This document shows, one piece after another, positions 1 through 8,661 of a stretch of 35,532 nt of DNA. Source of the stretch: JAYWDA01 sp043747555 (GTDB lineage: Bacteria; Bdellovibrionota; Bdellovibrionia; Bdellovibrionales; Bdellovibrionaceae); assembly GCA_043747555.1 (NCBI GenBank), contig JAYTOY010000053.1, forward strand, positions 1 through 35,532, in the 5' to 3' direction. Position 1 is the first letter of the stretch, and the number at the start of each line of letters is the position of its first letter. The notes below the pieces were generated by a model. That model was not told where the DNA came from, did no database searches, and saw only the letters and a program-made list of their open reading frames with translations. The position numbers and the translations under genes are program-made.

Positions 1-614
1 CTGCAGTCACAAACACTGGTGGTCAGTACGATCCAACAGCAGATACATGGACAGCAACGACGACGACGGCTGCGCCGGCAGCACGTCAATATCACACAGC
101 AGTATGGAGCGGAACAAAGATGGTTGTGTGGGGTGGAAATACTGGATCAGTCACAAATACCGGAGGTCAGTACGATCCAACAGCAGATACATGGACAGCA
201 ACGACGCCGACAGCTGCGCCGGTAGCCCGTCAGTATCACACAGCTGTGTGGACTGGAAGTAAGATGGTTGTGTGGGGTGGAGGTACGGCTGCAGTCACAA
301 ACACTGGTGGTCAGTACGATCCAACAGCAGATACATGGACAGCAATAACAACGACAGGAGCCCCTACAGCCCGTCAGTATCACACAGCGGTATGGACCGG
401 AAGTAAGATGGTTGTCTGGGGTGGAAGTACAGGTGCTGCAACAAACACAGGTGGTCAGTACGACCCAACAGCAAATACTTGGACAGCAACGACAACGACG
501 GCTGCGCCGGTAGCCCGTCAGTATCACACAGCTGTGTGGACTGGAAGTAAGATGGTTGTCTGGGGTGGAAGTACAGGTGCTGCAACAAACACTGGTGGCC
601 TTTATTTACCTTAG
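1..614 (+). CDS. Kelch-repeat protein, 3' end (5' end outside window)
   Basis: The frame is open from the left edge (first whole codon at base 3), so only the C-terminal part is present. It consists of a tandem 48-residue unit, exactly 144 bp long, with unit starts at 120, 264, 408 and 552; a partial unit precedes them and the last is cut short by the stop. Each unit carries MVVWGG, NTGGQYDP, TW and ARQYHTAVW, the GG plus spaced Tyr/Trp pattern of kelch beta-propeller blades. Kelch propellers usually bind proteins or sugars, and in bacteria they are often secreted or on the surface; the export signal, if any, lies outside the window. The ATG at 120 is an internal Met of the repeat and not a credible start. 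Unit copies are nearly identical at DNA level, which suggests recent duplication or gene conversion. Confidence 0.85.
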   Translation, partial: AVTNTGGQYDPTADTWTATTTTAAPAARQYHTAVWSGTKMVVWGGNTGSVTNTGGQYDPTADTWTATTPTAAPVARQYHTAVWTGSKMVVWGGGTAAVTNTGGQYDPTADTWTAITTTGAPTARQYHTAVWTGSKMVVWGGSTGAATNTGGQYDPTANTWTATTTTAAPVARQYHTAVWTGSKMVVWGGSTGAATNTGGLYLP

Positions 615-624
615 CCAAGGTCGA

Positions 625-648
625 GTCTAGGGACACAGAGCCCTAGAC
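625..648 (+). terminator. Stem-loop after the kelch gene, possible terminator without a U-tract
   Basis: A perfect 8-bp stem (GTCTAGGG with CCCTAGAC) closes an 8-base loop, starting 11 bp after the kelch stop codon. The following sequence is A-rich and not T-rich, so it is not a classical intrinsic terminator. It may act with Rho or protect the 3' end of the mRNA. Confidence 0.45.
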
Positions 649-679
649 AATAAAAAAATTCAAAATTACTCTCAGTCTG

Positions 680-1687
680 ATGAAAACAAATCTCCTTAAA
701 AACAAAAAAAACTTAGTGATGGCCGCTGTCATTTTAATCTTAATTTTTGTGGCAGTTTATTTTTTTCAAAGACCTCTAGCTAAGGTTGGTGATATTTCTC
801 TATACAAGCAAGATGCAGAGTTTCGTGATCAGATTATTTTGCTTGATTCACCTGATGAAAAAAGATCATTGGGATTATTTCAATTAATGAAAAGTGCTTA
901 CAATGAACAGATTTTAAAAAATAATGGCTATACCGTTCAGCCCACTCAGGTTTTGACAGAAGAAGAACGTATTAATAAAGCCACTAAAGATCCAGAAAAA
1001 TTAAGCAAAATCAAAGCCATTTTTAAAAATGATATGGAGGCCTACCGGAGGGTCTTTGTTAAGCCTACGTTTGTAGACAAAGTGATTTACTATGATTTTT
1101 TTGTCAGTGATGAAAAGATTCACGTCGAAAGTTTAAAACAGGCGATGGATTTTATTTCAGGTTACGATTCAAAAACAAAATTTTCTGAATATGCAAATTC
1201 TAAAAAGGTTAAGTATCAAAATTTAACAGTGTCACTAAAAAAGGGCTTAATCTGGGAAGTCCCAAACTCTGAAGAATCTTCACCAAATAATGCGCCAATT
1301 AGAATGGATTCTTTATCTGTAAAAGCTAAAGATAAAAATGGCAAAGTGATCAATCAACAAAATCAAGCGGGCATTCAAGGCGAAAGAAATTTAGAAGTTT
1401 TTAATCGTCTGCGTCCGCAGTTTGAAAATATGGATGCGCAAAAAATTGAAGAAGCCCAAAAATGGGTCGATTCAATTATTGATAAAATGGCCGTTGGTCA
1501 GATTTTAGGTTCACCCATCAGTCGTGAAGACGCGTGGCTTGCCCTATTTTATGTGGCTAAGAAATCGGATACAGATTTTGATTTGCAGGTTGTCACCTTT
1601 CCGAAAGTAAACTTTTCAGATTGGTTGGCTCAAGAAAAGAAAAAAATCGATGTCAAAGTCTATAATAAAAGTCTGCTAGTTCCGTAG
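680..1687 (+). CDS. Membrane-anchored SurA/PpiC-like protein (putative periplasmic chaperone)
   Basis: The protein has 335 residues. A Lys-rich N-terminus is followed by one hydrophobic segment (about residues 12-29), so it should be an inner-membrane anchor with the rest in the periplasm. After the anchor, VGDISLYKQD and the following helices recall the N-terminal chaperone domain of SurA/PpiD-type foldases. The later part (about 145-330) shows a weak parvulin-like pattern: a helix with KFSEYAN, a long insertion, and a C-terminal strand region ending in DVKVYN. I see no convincing PPIase active site, so a chaperone-only role or a diverged parvulin is possible. The ATG at 680 lacks a clear Shine-Dalgarno sequence, but it supplies the positive residues expected before the anchor; a later Met at residue 14 would not. 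The family call is by pattern only. Confidence 0.5.
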   Translation: MKTNLLKNKKNLVMAAVILILIFVAVYFFQRPLAKVGDISLYKQDAEFRDQIILLDSPDEKRSLGLFQLMKSAYNEQILKNNGYTVQPTQVLTEEERINKATKDPEKLSKIKAIFKNDMEAYRRVFVKPTFVDKVIYYDFFVSDEKIHVESLKQAMDFISGYDSKTKFSEYANSKKVKYQNLTVSLKKGLIWEVPNSEESSPNNAPIRMDSLSVKAKDKNGKVINQQNQAGIQGERNLEVFNRLRPQFENMDAQKIEEAQKWVDSIIDKMAVGQILGSPISREDAWLALFYVAKKSDTDFDLQVVTFPKVNFSDWLAQEKKKIDVKVYNKSLLVP

Positions 1688-1709
1688 TTGGCCACTCGAC
1701 GAAAAGAAG

Positions 1710-2072
1710 TTGATACAAAGTGGATATTCATCGACGGAAGCCACATTTTTTATAATATTAACGATTGTACTTTTGATAGTCGTTAGTAGTTTGATTTATT
1801 TGCACCAGAAAAAATATATCAACTTGTTGGCATTCAATAAAAAGAAGCCGGATATTATATTTGAGAATTGTGCCAATATGATGAACAACAATAATTGTTC
1901 TATTATGGGAATATCGCCTAACTTCTCGCCGGAAGTAAAACAAATTGATCTCCCCGATTACGGCCCTTTGGATGCCGATCTTTACAGAAGTCTTTTAAGG
2001 GCGGGACCAGGTATGTGTGAGGTTATAAAAAAGATTGCAGCGCAGATATCCAATCTGAAATGTGCCGATTAG
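1710..2072 (+). CDS. Small single-pass membrane protein, unknown function
   Basis: This 120-residue reading frame starts at TTG, preceded by the purine-rich GAAAAGAAG, 22 bp after the stop of the SurA-like gene. It may therefore be co-transcribed with that gene. Residues about 12-31 form one strongly hydrophobic segment followed by a Lys-rich stretch, so the N-terminus would face out and the soluble tail would be cytoplasmic by the positive-inside rule. The tail has four Cys residues and the segment LPDYGPLDADLYRSLLRAG. I do not recognise the family. Support is the membrane segment, the plausible start and the even codon use; there is no homology I can name. Confidence 0.5.
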   Translation: MIQSGYSSTEATFFIILTIVLLIVVSSLIYLHQKKYINLLAFNKKKPDIIFENCANMMNNNNCSIMGISPNFSPEVKQIDLPDYGPLDADLYRSLLRAGPGMCEVIKKIAAQISNLKCAD

Positions 2073-2363
2073 GAATAGCCTTATATTCTGATAATTAGCA
2101 ATTGGATCACTATATTATATAGGTTGTGATTATGTGACTGAAACTGTCTCAAGATGGGGCAGTTAAGGGTGTCAAAAATAAAGATATTCCTTAATTTATT
2201 GTACAAATTCTTTATAACCTTTGGAAAGTACAGGTTAAACATTGTCTCGAGACATCCACCCTTAAAAATCGTAAAAAGAGTTTCGTGAGTTTAAACTGAT
2301 AAAGATTTAAACAGAATGAAGCGAAAGTTTAAACAAACAACGCATTCACTGAAGGGGTATAAA
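2073..2363 (+). promoter_or_regulatory. Long AT-rich leader with palindromes upstream of the Ig-like-repeat gene
   Basis: These 291 bp hold no credible gene. They contain a perfect 12-bp palindrome (TGTCTCGAGACA, 2243-2254), a second TGTCTC at 2145-2150, a long-range inverted repeat (TAAGGGTG near 2164 with CACCCTTA near 2258), and three TTTAAAC copies between 2288 and 2335, the first inside the palindrome AGTTTAAACT. A promoter and operator for the downstream secreted protein are likely, but I cannot place the -35/-10 boxes with confidence. Confidence 0.35.
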
Positions 2364-3620
2364 ATGAGCGCACAGGGGAAATTTGGTACGATGACGTCGA
2401 TCTTGTTCTTGGTCTTAAGTCTTCTGATAACAGGTTTTTCAAACCAAGCTCTAGCCACTCCGTCGTTACTTAGTGTTTCTATCAGTCCTAATTTGATCCC
2501 GTCTAATTCGTCAGCATCTCTTACAGCAAAAGTCACTGAAGCCTGTCCTGCCGGAGGTTGTTCGGTCAGCTTATCTTCTTCAAATGCAATCTTGCCTGTT
2601 CCTAATTTTATCGTGATCCCCGAAGGAGCCTTGTCTGCCAGCACGAATGTTAATTCCGGCAACAATATTTCCGGTGCTGACATTAGCCTGACTGTCCAAG
2701 CCAGCATGGGAGGAATTAATAAATTTTCCTACCCTCGAGTGAGCGCGGCTATCGTCGGTCCTTATTTAGTTTCCATGACAACAAACGTTGGCGATTACGT
2801 TTATTCTGGATCGACACTCTCGGTAACCTTTAAAGTTTCTGAACCTTGCCCTTCTAGCGGTTGCGCTGTTGCAATTTCTAGCGGCGGGAGCAGTATTTTA
2901 AGTTTACCGTCTAGCTTCACGATTCCTGCAGGAGCTACACAAGGGACGCTCTCTGTCATCGTTGGAAATACAACTTATCCAGTACCTGTTAGCTTTTACG
3001 CCACCTTTAATAAGGCAACGATCCGATCTATAATAACTGCAGTTTTTGCTCCGTTAAGTCCAATGTCTGCTGATGGTTCTTACACAATGAAGGGTTTTGG
3101 AAGTTCATCTCGAACTGGGACTGGAAGCACCACGGCTGCACAAAATGACTATTTGGCTCGCAGTAATATGAATTCTAACATCAGTAGTCTTGTGTCTCGA
3201 CAATGTCGCGCCGTCAATCCTAGTGGCGAGTTGGTAGGCCTCAGTGCCGCAAGTCGAGTCGGTGAATTTACAAACTCTAGCGGACTCTTAACTTATGAAT
3301 ACACACAAAATATCAAGTGTAGCAGTAGCGCAACTCAGGGTTGGATCAGTTCGGTTGCTCAAAGTTTTACAACTTCCATTAATGTTGGAACGTCTTTCAC
3401 CTTAACCGTTTGCTTAAAGACTCCGGTTGCAGGCAACTCAGTAGTTAGCCTAAAAACTAGAGAAGGAAACGGCTTACCACTTCCTGCCACAATGACGATC
3501 CCTGCAGGCTCAGCTTGCGGATCAATCACTGCGAAAGCGACTTCAGGAGGATACTCAACACGCATTCAGGCCACTTTAAATTATATTATGGTTGAAGGGG
3601 CCGTATTCACGATTAATTAA
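2364..3620 (+). CDS. Secreted protein with Ig-like repeats carrying a Cys-Pro-x-x-Gly-Cys motif
   Basis: The ATG at 2364 is chosen because GAAGGGGT lies 5-6 bases before it and it gives a clean signal peptide (hydrophobic core about residues 11-25, cleavage after QALA). An upstream in-frame ATG at 2316 has no such site. The mature 387-residue protein has two clear beta-sandwich-like repeats of about 100 residues (about 34-130 and 134-230). Both contain the strand pattern SxSLTAKV/TLSVTFKV, a CPxxGC motif (C61/C66 and C162/C167), and an IPxGA turn. A third, diverged repeat (about 345-415) keeps TMTIPAGSACGS. The linker (about 240-330) is Ser/Gly/Asn-rich. A surface or periplasmic structural or adhesive role is likely for such repeats, but no enzyme motif is visible. 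A strong terminator follows. Confidence 0.7.
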   Translation: MSAQGKFGTMTSILFLVLSLLITGFSNQALATPSLLSVSISPNLIPSNSSASLTAKVTEACPAGGCSVSLSSSNAILPVPNFIVIPEGALSASTNVNSGNNISGADISLTVQASMGGINKFSYPRVSAAIVGPYLVSMTTNVGDYVYSGSTLSVTFKVSEPCPSSGCAVAISSGGSSILSLPSSFTIPAGATQGTLSVIVGNTTYPVPVSFYATFNKATIRSIITAVFAPLSPMSADGSYTMKGFGSSSRTGTGSTTAAQNDYLARSNMNSNISSLVSRQCRAVNPSGELVGLSAASRVGEFTNSSGLLTYEYTQNIKCSSSATQGWISSVAQSFTTSINVGTSFTLTVCLKTPVAGNSVVSLKTREGNGLPLPATMTIPAGSACGSITAKATSGGYSTRIQATLNYIMVEGAVFTIN

Positions 3621-3660
3621 AGATCAAGGTTACTGCGATAAATTGAATAGAAATAAATTA

Positions 3661-3697
3661 AAAAGGGGTGAGGAGTTTTTTCCTCACCCCTTTTTTT
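3661..3697 (+). terminator. Strong intrinsic terminator, potentially bidirectional
   Basis: A 14-bp perfect stem (AAAAGGGGTGAGGA with its complement at 3681-3694) closes a 6-base loop and runs into a T-tract, 40 bp after the stop of the Ig-like-repeat gene. An A-tract on the left arm makes it able to work in both directions. Confidence 0.95.
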
Positions 3698-3836
3698 GCC
3701 CAAAAAATGACAAATAAACGCTTCTTTCGAAATATAATAAAATATGGTGGCGGCAAGACTGGCCCGACTGTTGCAACCACAACGGTTAGCATGTTCATTT
3801 CTTGAAGCTACAGTTAATTTTAACGAAGGGCAGTCT

Positions 3837-4727
3837 ATGAAATTTGCCAATTGGGTTCACCTAGGAATTCAAATTATGGGTGTGCTAGCGTCAGCCTCAC
3901 CTTTGAAGGATCGCTTAGCTCAAAGATACCTTGTCGGAGGTCATCGCGGAGGCGGATACACCCAACACTCTGACAATACGATCGAGCAATATAAAAATTC
4001 CATAAAGTTGGGTGTCGACATTTTAGAGATGGATGTTCAACTCACTAAAGATCTGCGAATCATGGTTTATCACGATGGTACTTTAGACGGTAAAACTAAA
4101 TGCACCGGCACAGTTAGAGATTTTAATTTCGACGACCTTCGAAAAAATTGCTTTTATAAAAGCACTAAAGAAACCATTCCTACTTTAGATGAAGTTATAT
4201 TTTTGATCGACCATGAGAATCAAAATCGAGCTAAGAACGAACGTGAAAATGTAATCATGAATATTGAGCTAAAAGTGGGACCACAAGATAATTTGGACCA
4301 AAGCTTTGGTTTATTGATTAAAACTTTAGTCGACGGAGGCGTAAGGAATTACACTTACCTTCAAGCCTATCCGCAGTTTTATCCAGTGATTCGAAAAATT
4401 GACCCAGATTTTTCAGTCTTGTACAATCCGAGCACCGATCAAGATCTTCAAGAAAATGTTTTTAACAATCCAGATCCAAATTTATTGATTGTTGAACTTC
4501 ACGAAAGAAATCGAACCAAAGCTGTGATTGATCGAATTCATCAGCAGGGACGCTTAGCTTCAGAAAATTCCTGGAAATTCAGTAAACCTTTAATTCACGA
4601 ACGTTTTTACGCTTCTTGTGATGTTCTCTTCGGTACCTGGAATATGGACATCGCCATTACAAATAATGTGAAGTCTTGTGTGCAGCAAAGAAACAAAGCG
4701 CTATCGCATGCTGTGCCGCGAGCCTAA
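3837..4727 (+). CDS. Secreted glycerophosphodiester phosphodiesterase (GDPD family)
   Basis: GDPD enzymes hydrolyse glycerophosphodiesters to glycerol-3-phosphate and an alcohol, usually with Ca2+ or Mg2+. The ATG at 3837 follows GAAGGG and gives a short signal peptide (cleavage near residue 20, ASA), predicting a periplasmic 296-residue enzyme of usual family size; the open frame upstream to 3744 has no such start. Family motifs are visible: GGHRGGG (H36, R37), DNTIEQY, EMDVQLTKD (E64, D66), VYHDGTLD (H79), the IPTLDEV turn, and NIELK. The C-terminal motif usually read as W..N is represented by GTWNMDI. Only 4 bp separate its stop from the stop of the convergent gene on the minus strand. Together with the PafA-like phosphatase further on it suggests phosphate or lipid-headgroup scavenging; that link is inference. 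Confidence 0.88.
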   Translation: MKFANWVHLGIQIMGVLASASPLKDRLAQRYLVGGHRGGGYTQHSDNTIEQYKNSIKLGVDILEMDVQLTKDLRIMVYHDGTLDGKTKCTGTVRDFNFDDLRKNCFYKSTKETIPTLDEVIFLIDHENQNRAKNERENVIMNIELKVGPQDNLDQSFGLLIKTLVDGGVRNYTYLQAYPQFYPVIRKIDPDFSVLYNPSTDQDLQENVFNNPDPNLLIVELHERNRTKAVIDRIHQQGRLASENSWKFSKPLIHERFYASCDVLFGTWNMDIAITNNVKSCVQQRNKALSHAVPRA

Positions 4728-4731
4728 TGTT

Positions 4732-5139
4732 TCAAGGCGCGACTTTCTTGATACTATTTTTCTCGATTTTCTTAGATAATTGGTGGATTTTTTCTTGCTG
4801 GGCTGGCGGTAAGCTTTTTAAGAAAGCTTCCGGATCTTTTTGAGCGCGCTCTAGGTACTCTTGCATCTTTTTCGGATCGCCTTGTGCCTTTTCTCCAATC
4901 AGACCTATTAGTTCAGCACTGATCCCATACATTTCATCTAAATTTGTTGAATCACCTGCCAAAGCACTGGCTGCCGCATCAGCGTCCTTTGCAGATTTCG
5001 TATCTAGCATTTTTTTCCGAGCGACCGGATCTTTTAAATTCTTTTGAGCCTTGGAGATAGCTTCTTTGGAATCGGCTTCTTGACCGTAAGAATGAAAAGA
5101 AATTCCAACGAGACAAAAGATCAAACATAACGCTTTCAT
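4732..5139 (-). CDS. Small secreted helical protein, unknown function
   Basis: The protein has 135 residues with a signal peptide (MKALCLIFCLVGISFHSYG, cleavage before QEAD). The mature part is charged, Ala/Lys-rich and predicted helical, with two related segments (SKAQKNLKDPVARKKML and ERAQKDPEAFLKSLPP), each built on a KDP/DPxA motif. The ATG has GAGGAG eight bases upstream. It lies 9 bp downstream of the DUF3987 remnant, and the stretch around its ribosome binding site is duplicated near 9955 (see repeat entries). I do not recognise the family. Confidence 0.65.
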   Translation of the reverse strand: MKALCLIFCLVGISFHSYGQEADSKEAISKAQKNLKDPVARKKMLDTKSAKDADAAASALAGDSTNLDEMYGISAELIGLIGEKAQGDPKKMQEYLERAQKDPEAFLKSLPPAQQEKIHQLSKKIEKNSIKKVAP

Positions 5140-5163
5140 AAAAACTCCTCAAAAATATCTAGA
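5135..5163 (-). repeat. Copy A of a dispersed 29/30-nt repeat spanning a ribosome binding site
   Basis: On the plus strand, TTCATAAAAACTCCT, then one mismatch and a one-base indel in the A-run, then TATCTAGA, matches 9955-9984. Here it includes the start codon and Shine-Dalgarno site of the small secreted protein and the last codons of the DUF3987 remnant. Confidence 0.7.
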
Positions 5164-5463
5164 CTCTAGCAATGACTTACTTTTTTCCAACTCGAGAATT
5201 TGGATCACAAGTCTGTGTTTAGTAAAAACTTTGATGCACCCCTCGCCTGACGAAAGGCCACCCACGATATTCGATTGTGCCCACTCTGAATCAATTGATT
5301 CTACAAGCCGTCGAACGTGGTTTAAAGACGAACCCTTCCGAGACTTACTTGTTTTCCCTGCTATTAGATTGTAAATTGTCGAGTCATGTTTAGTTGAGTC
5401 TATTACATCAAAAGCTCCCAATTCCGGACCTAAGTCGGCGCGGCGACTTCGTTTGATCAAGGG
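5149..5463 (-). pseudogene. Remnant of a plasmid/phage-type DUF3987 replication ATPase
   Basis: The roughly 100-residue frame matches the internal core of DUF3987-type primase/helicase-like proteins, known from plasmids and phages: AGKTSKSRKGSS (phosphate-binding loop region, around residue 35), NHVRRL, DSEWAQ, and GGLSSGEG, followed by a shortened KHRLVIQILELEK where the family normally has a longer linker and a hydrophobic strand. The frame opens directly after an in-frame stop near 5464; its first possible start is a TTG at 5460 without a ribosome site. Full-length relatives are several times longer, so both ends are missing and probably some internal residues too. It is best read as debris of an integrated element. 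No other genes of such an element are visible nearby. Confidence 0.6.
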
Positions 5464-5529
5464 TCATAAATCTGAGACCATTTGGAGATTAGCAATTTAA
5501 AAAATTCGACATATTTCAAAGGATCTTAG

Positions 5530-8500
5530 ATGCGAAAATTTATTGAATGGGTGGTTAAAAACAATAAAAAAGTCATCGGCTTTTCTGCCCTGGTCACTTT
5601 AGTGTTGGTGTTTAATACGACAAAATTAAAAGTAGTTATAGATGTTAACGAGCTTCTTCCGCAAAACCATATGTACGTTAAAGTTGATAACTTGATTGAG
5701 CGAGTTTTCGGAATAAAGTACACCGTAGCTATTGGTGTGACTTCCCGCCAAGGGACTATTTTTGATAATAATCTTTTGGCAAAAGTGAAAAACATTACAG
5801 AGCGTTTGCAAAACACCCCGGGAATCGTGAATTCCAATGTTTTGAGTTTGAGCGCTCGTAAAGTAAAAAGCATCACGGGAACCAAAGAGGGCATGGAAGT
5901 TCATCAAATGATGAAAAATCCCCCGTCGACTCCAGAAGACATTGAACGCTTTAAAAAAGATATCATAGAAAACCCAATTTATGAAAATCTTGTAGTTTCA
6001 AAAGATTTAAAAACAGCTCAAATTTTGGCCGAATTTAAAATGACAAAAAATGGAATGAAAGAGGTCGAAGACGGCGTTCGCGCGGCCATTCAACCTGAAA
6101 TCGATGAGACGGTTGAAATCAATGTCAGTGGGCTACCCATCTTCTTATCTCTATTGGAGAAATACTCAGAACGCATGGGTTTCTTGTTCCCCATTGCCGT
6201 GTTAATCATTGGATTAATACATTATGAAGCGTTTCGTACCCTGCAAGCTTTGGTTCTTCCCCTTGTGACAGCGCTGATTGCAGTGGGTTGGGCCATTGGA
6301 TCACTGGCAATCTTGGGTCAATCCATGGATGCGTTTAATGCCGCAACCCCTATTTTAATTTTAGCCATCGCTGCGGGCCACGCCGTGCAAATTCTGAAAA
6401 GATACTACGAAGAATCGGCTCTTTTGAAAATGAACCAGCCTGAATTGTCCGCAAAAGAGAGGAATAATTTAGCAGTTATTCAATCTTTAACTAAAATTGG
6501 GCCAGTTATGGTTGTGGCCTGCACAGTTGCCGCTCTTAGCTTTTTTTCACTGATGGTTTTTGAAGTGAAGAGCATTAGAATTTTCGGAATTTTTACTGGC
6601 ATCGGAGTTTTAAGCGCATTGTTCCTAGAGCTCACCTTTATCCCGGCCGTTCGTTCTTTATTACCACCGCCGGGGGATAGAGAAATTCTTCGTGAAGGTC
6701 AGGATACGATCTGGGGACGCATGGTTGATTTTCTTTTTAATCTTTGCCGATTTCAACGTAAAAAAATCTATTATGTTTTTGCAGTGGTGGTTCTGATTTT
6801 TATTGTTGGAGCTCAGCTTGTAAAAGTTGAAAACTCACAAAAAAGGTATTTCTACGGGCAAATCGATGCTAAAAAAGACGATGCAAAACTGAATGCAAAA
6901 ATGGGCGGTACCGACACCCTTTATGTTTTAGTGGATGGCGGCGAATTGGATTCGATTAAAAATCCTGCGACTCTTGTTGCCATGGAGAAAATGCAAAATT
7001 TCTTCCTTCAAGAAAAAGATATTAATAAAACAATATCGATCGTTGATTTCGTGAAAAAAATGAACCAGTCGATGAATGAAAACAATATCGCTTTCAATAA
7101 GGTGCCTGATTCTAAGGATCTCATCTCCCAATACTTTCTTCTTTATTCTAACTCCGGAGAAACTACTGATTTTGACTCCTTAGTGGATGGTGATTATAAA
7201 CAAGCCATCGTCCAAGTTTTTTCTCATAATGACAGTTCAGCTTATTTAAATGATGTGGCTCTCCGCGCCCGAGATTATGCAAAGACGATATTTCCGCCTG
7301 GAGTTGAGGTTTCTATTGGCGGGGGTGCGATGGGCGGCGTTGCCCTGAACGAAGTGATGATCCGAGAAAAAATCCTTAATATTGTGCAAATCATTGGAGC
7401 GGTTTTTCTTCTCTCAACTCTTGTCTTCAGATCATTTGTAGCAGGATTTTTGATTATTATACCGGTCGGTTTAGCCGTGATTGTTAATTTTGGCATGATG
7501 GGCTTTTTAAGCGTGCCTTTACAAATCGCAACGGCCCTCGTCTCGGCTATGGCGGTTGGGATTGGGGCCGATTACGGAATCTACATGAGCTTTCGACTGA
7601 AAGAGGAGTTAGCCAAAGACCAAAGCGAAGATGAGGCCCTCAAGAAAGGATTTCAGTCAGCTGGAAAAGCAACTCTTTTTGTGGCCAGTGCCGTCGCTGG
7701 TGGCTTCGGAGTATTAATTTTATCATGGGGCTTTCTTGTTCACTTGTGGATGGGTTCATTGATTTCTTTAGCAATGTTGGTCAGCGCGATGACATCTTTA
7801 ACTTTGTTCCCCGCCTTGATTTTTTCGCTGCGCCCCAAATATATTTTTTCTTCTGCTAAGAAAGAAGGAAAGACAGCCGCTTTGATTTTGGCGATCAGTT
7901 TGATCAGCTTGTATTCTTTTAAGAGTTCAGCGCAAACACTATCTGCTGTTGATATTATGAAGAGAAACTTTCTTGTTTCAAAACCTGTTGATTCAAAATC
8001 AGAAATCACTTTACGAATGAAGGCCGCCAATTCGCAAGAACGAGTTCGGGAGACAACCACGATAACTAAGCTGTCTGATTCAAAAGGTCATAATATGAGA
8101 GTCATCATTTTTAACAGCCCGTCAGACGTCAAGGGCACCAAGACTTTGCTGGTTGAAAAAGACGGTGACGATGATATTTGGATTTATCTTCCAGCCTTAA
8201 AAAAAGTAAGAAAAATCGCGGCCAGCAATAAAAAAGATTCCTTTATGGGGACGGATCTTTCTTTTGGTGATATCATTCAAGATCGAGTTGAGGATTGGAA
8301 ACACAAATTGCTAAAAGACGAAGTCATCGACGGCAAAAACTGTTATGCCATTGAGTCTTTACCGAACAATTCCGCTGTTGCAGATAATATAGGGTATTCA
8401 AGACGTGTCTCTTGGATTGATAAGGAAAGCTTCATTGCCACCAAAAGTGAAGTTTATGATTTATCCAAACAACTTTACAAAAGATTCTTATACCGAAATA

Positions 8501-8661
8501 TTGAAAAAGTGGATCAAAAAAACAACAAGTGGCAGTTCATGCTTTCTGAGATTGTCGATTTGCACACAAATCATAAAACCACTATGGAGTTTAAAAACTA
8601 TAAAGCGAATATAGGAGTTGATCCGAATGTGTTTACGACACGATTTCTGGAAAAACTTTAA
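5530..8661 (+). CDS. RND/MMPL-type exporter fused to a periplasmic LolA-like domain
   Basis: The protein has 1043 residues, start ATG with AAAGGA 6 bases before it. Residues 1-775 form an RND-superfamily exporter (COG1033/MMPL type): two repeats, each with one TM, a large periplasmic loop (about 35-215 and 435-610), then five TMs. The second repeat keeps the family's GIGADYGIYMSF in its TM4 equivalent, with the Asp linked to proton coupling; the first repeat has AIAAGHAVQI there and lacks that Asp. After the exporter comes an extra hydrophobic segment (about 782-797) shaped like a signal peptide and ending SSAQ, then an outer-membrane lipoprotein-sorting (LolA-like, COG2834) domain at about 803-1043. 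The extra segment would place that domain in the periplasm. Fusion or adjacency of such modules with barrel genes is known for lipid exporters. The next gene overlaps it by 35 bp. Confidence 0.85.
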   Translation: MRKFIEWVVKNNKKVIGFSALVTLVLVFNTTKLKVVIDVNELLPQNHMYVKVDNLIERVFGIKYTVAIGVTSRQGTIFDNNLLAKVKNITERLQNTPGIVNSNVLSLSARKVKSITGTKEGMEVHQMMKNPPSTPEDIERFKKDIIENPIYENLVVSKDLKTAQILAEFKMTKNGMKEVEDGVRAAIQPEIDETVEINVSGLPIFLSLLEKYSERMGFLFPIAVLIIGLIHYEAFRTLQALVLPLVTALIAVGWAIGSLAILGQSMDAFNAATPILILAIAAGHAVQILKRYYEESALLKMNQPELSAKERNNLAVIQSLTKIGPVMVVACTVAALSFFSLMVFEVKSIRIFGIFTGIGVLSALFLELTFIPAVRSLLPPPGDREILREGQDTIWGRMVDFLFNLCRFQRKKIYYVFAVVVLIFIVGAQLVKVENSQKRYFYGQIDAKKDDAKLNAKMGGTDTLYVLVDGGELDSIKNPATLVAMEKMQNFFLQEKDINKTISIVDFVKKMNQSMNENNIAFNKVPDSKDLISQYFLLYSNSGETTDFDSLVDGDYKQAIVQVFSHNDSSAYLNDVALRARDYAKTIFPPGVEVSIGGGAMGGVALNEVMIREKILNIVQIIGAVFLLSTLVFRSFVAGFLIIIPVGLAVIVNFGMMGFLSVPLQIATALVSAMAVGIGADYGIYMSFRLKEELAKDQSEDEALKKGFQSAGKATLFVASAVAGGFGVLILSWGFLVHLWMGSLISLAMLVSAMTSLTLFPALIFSLRPKYIFSSAKKEGKTAALILAISLISLYSFKSSAQTLSAVDIMKRNFLVSKPVDSKSEITLRMKAANSQERVRETTTITKLSDSKGHNMRVIIFNSPSDVKGTKTLLVEKDGDDDIWIYLPALKKVRKIAASNKKDSFMGTDLSFGDIIQDRVEDWKHKLLKDEVIDGKNCYAIESLPNNSAVADNIGYSRRVSWIDKESFIATKSEVYDLSKQLYKRFLYRNIEKVDQKNNKWQFMLSEIVDLHTNHKTTMEFKNYKANIGVDPNVFTTRFLEKL

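Noticed and set aside
147..636. Long minus-strand frames through the kelch repeats
   Set aside because: They are a by-product of the repeat unit's period being divisible by three; composition (Cys/Arg/Ser-rich) is not protein-like.
3724..3800. Possible structured leader or riboswitch before the GDPD gene
   Set aside because: A GTGG/CCAC pairing is possible, but I could not match it to any known riboswitch core such as c-di-GMP, SAM or cobalamin.
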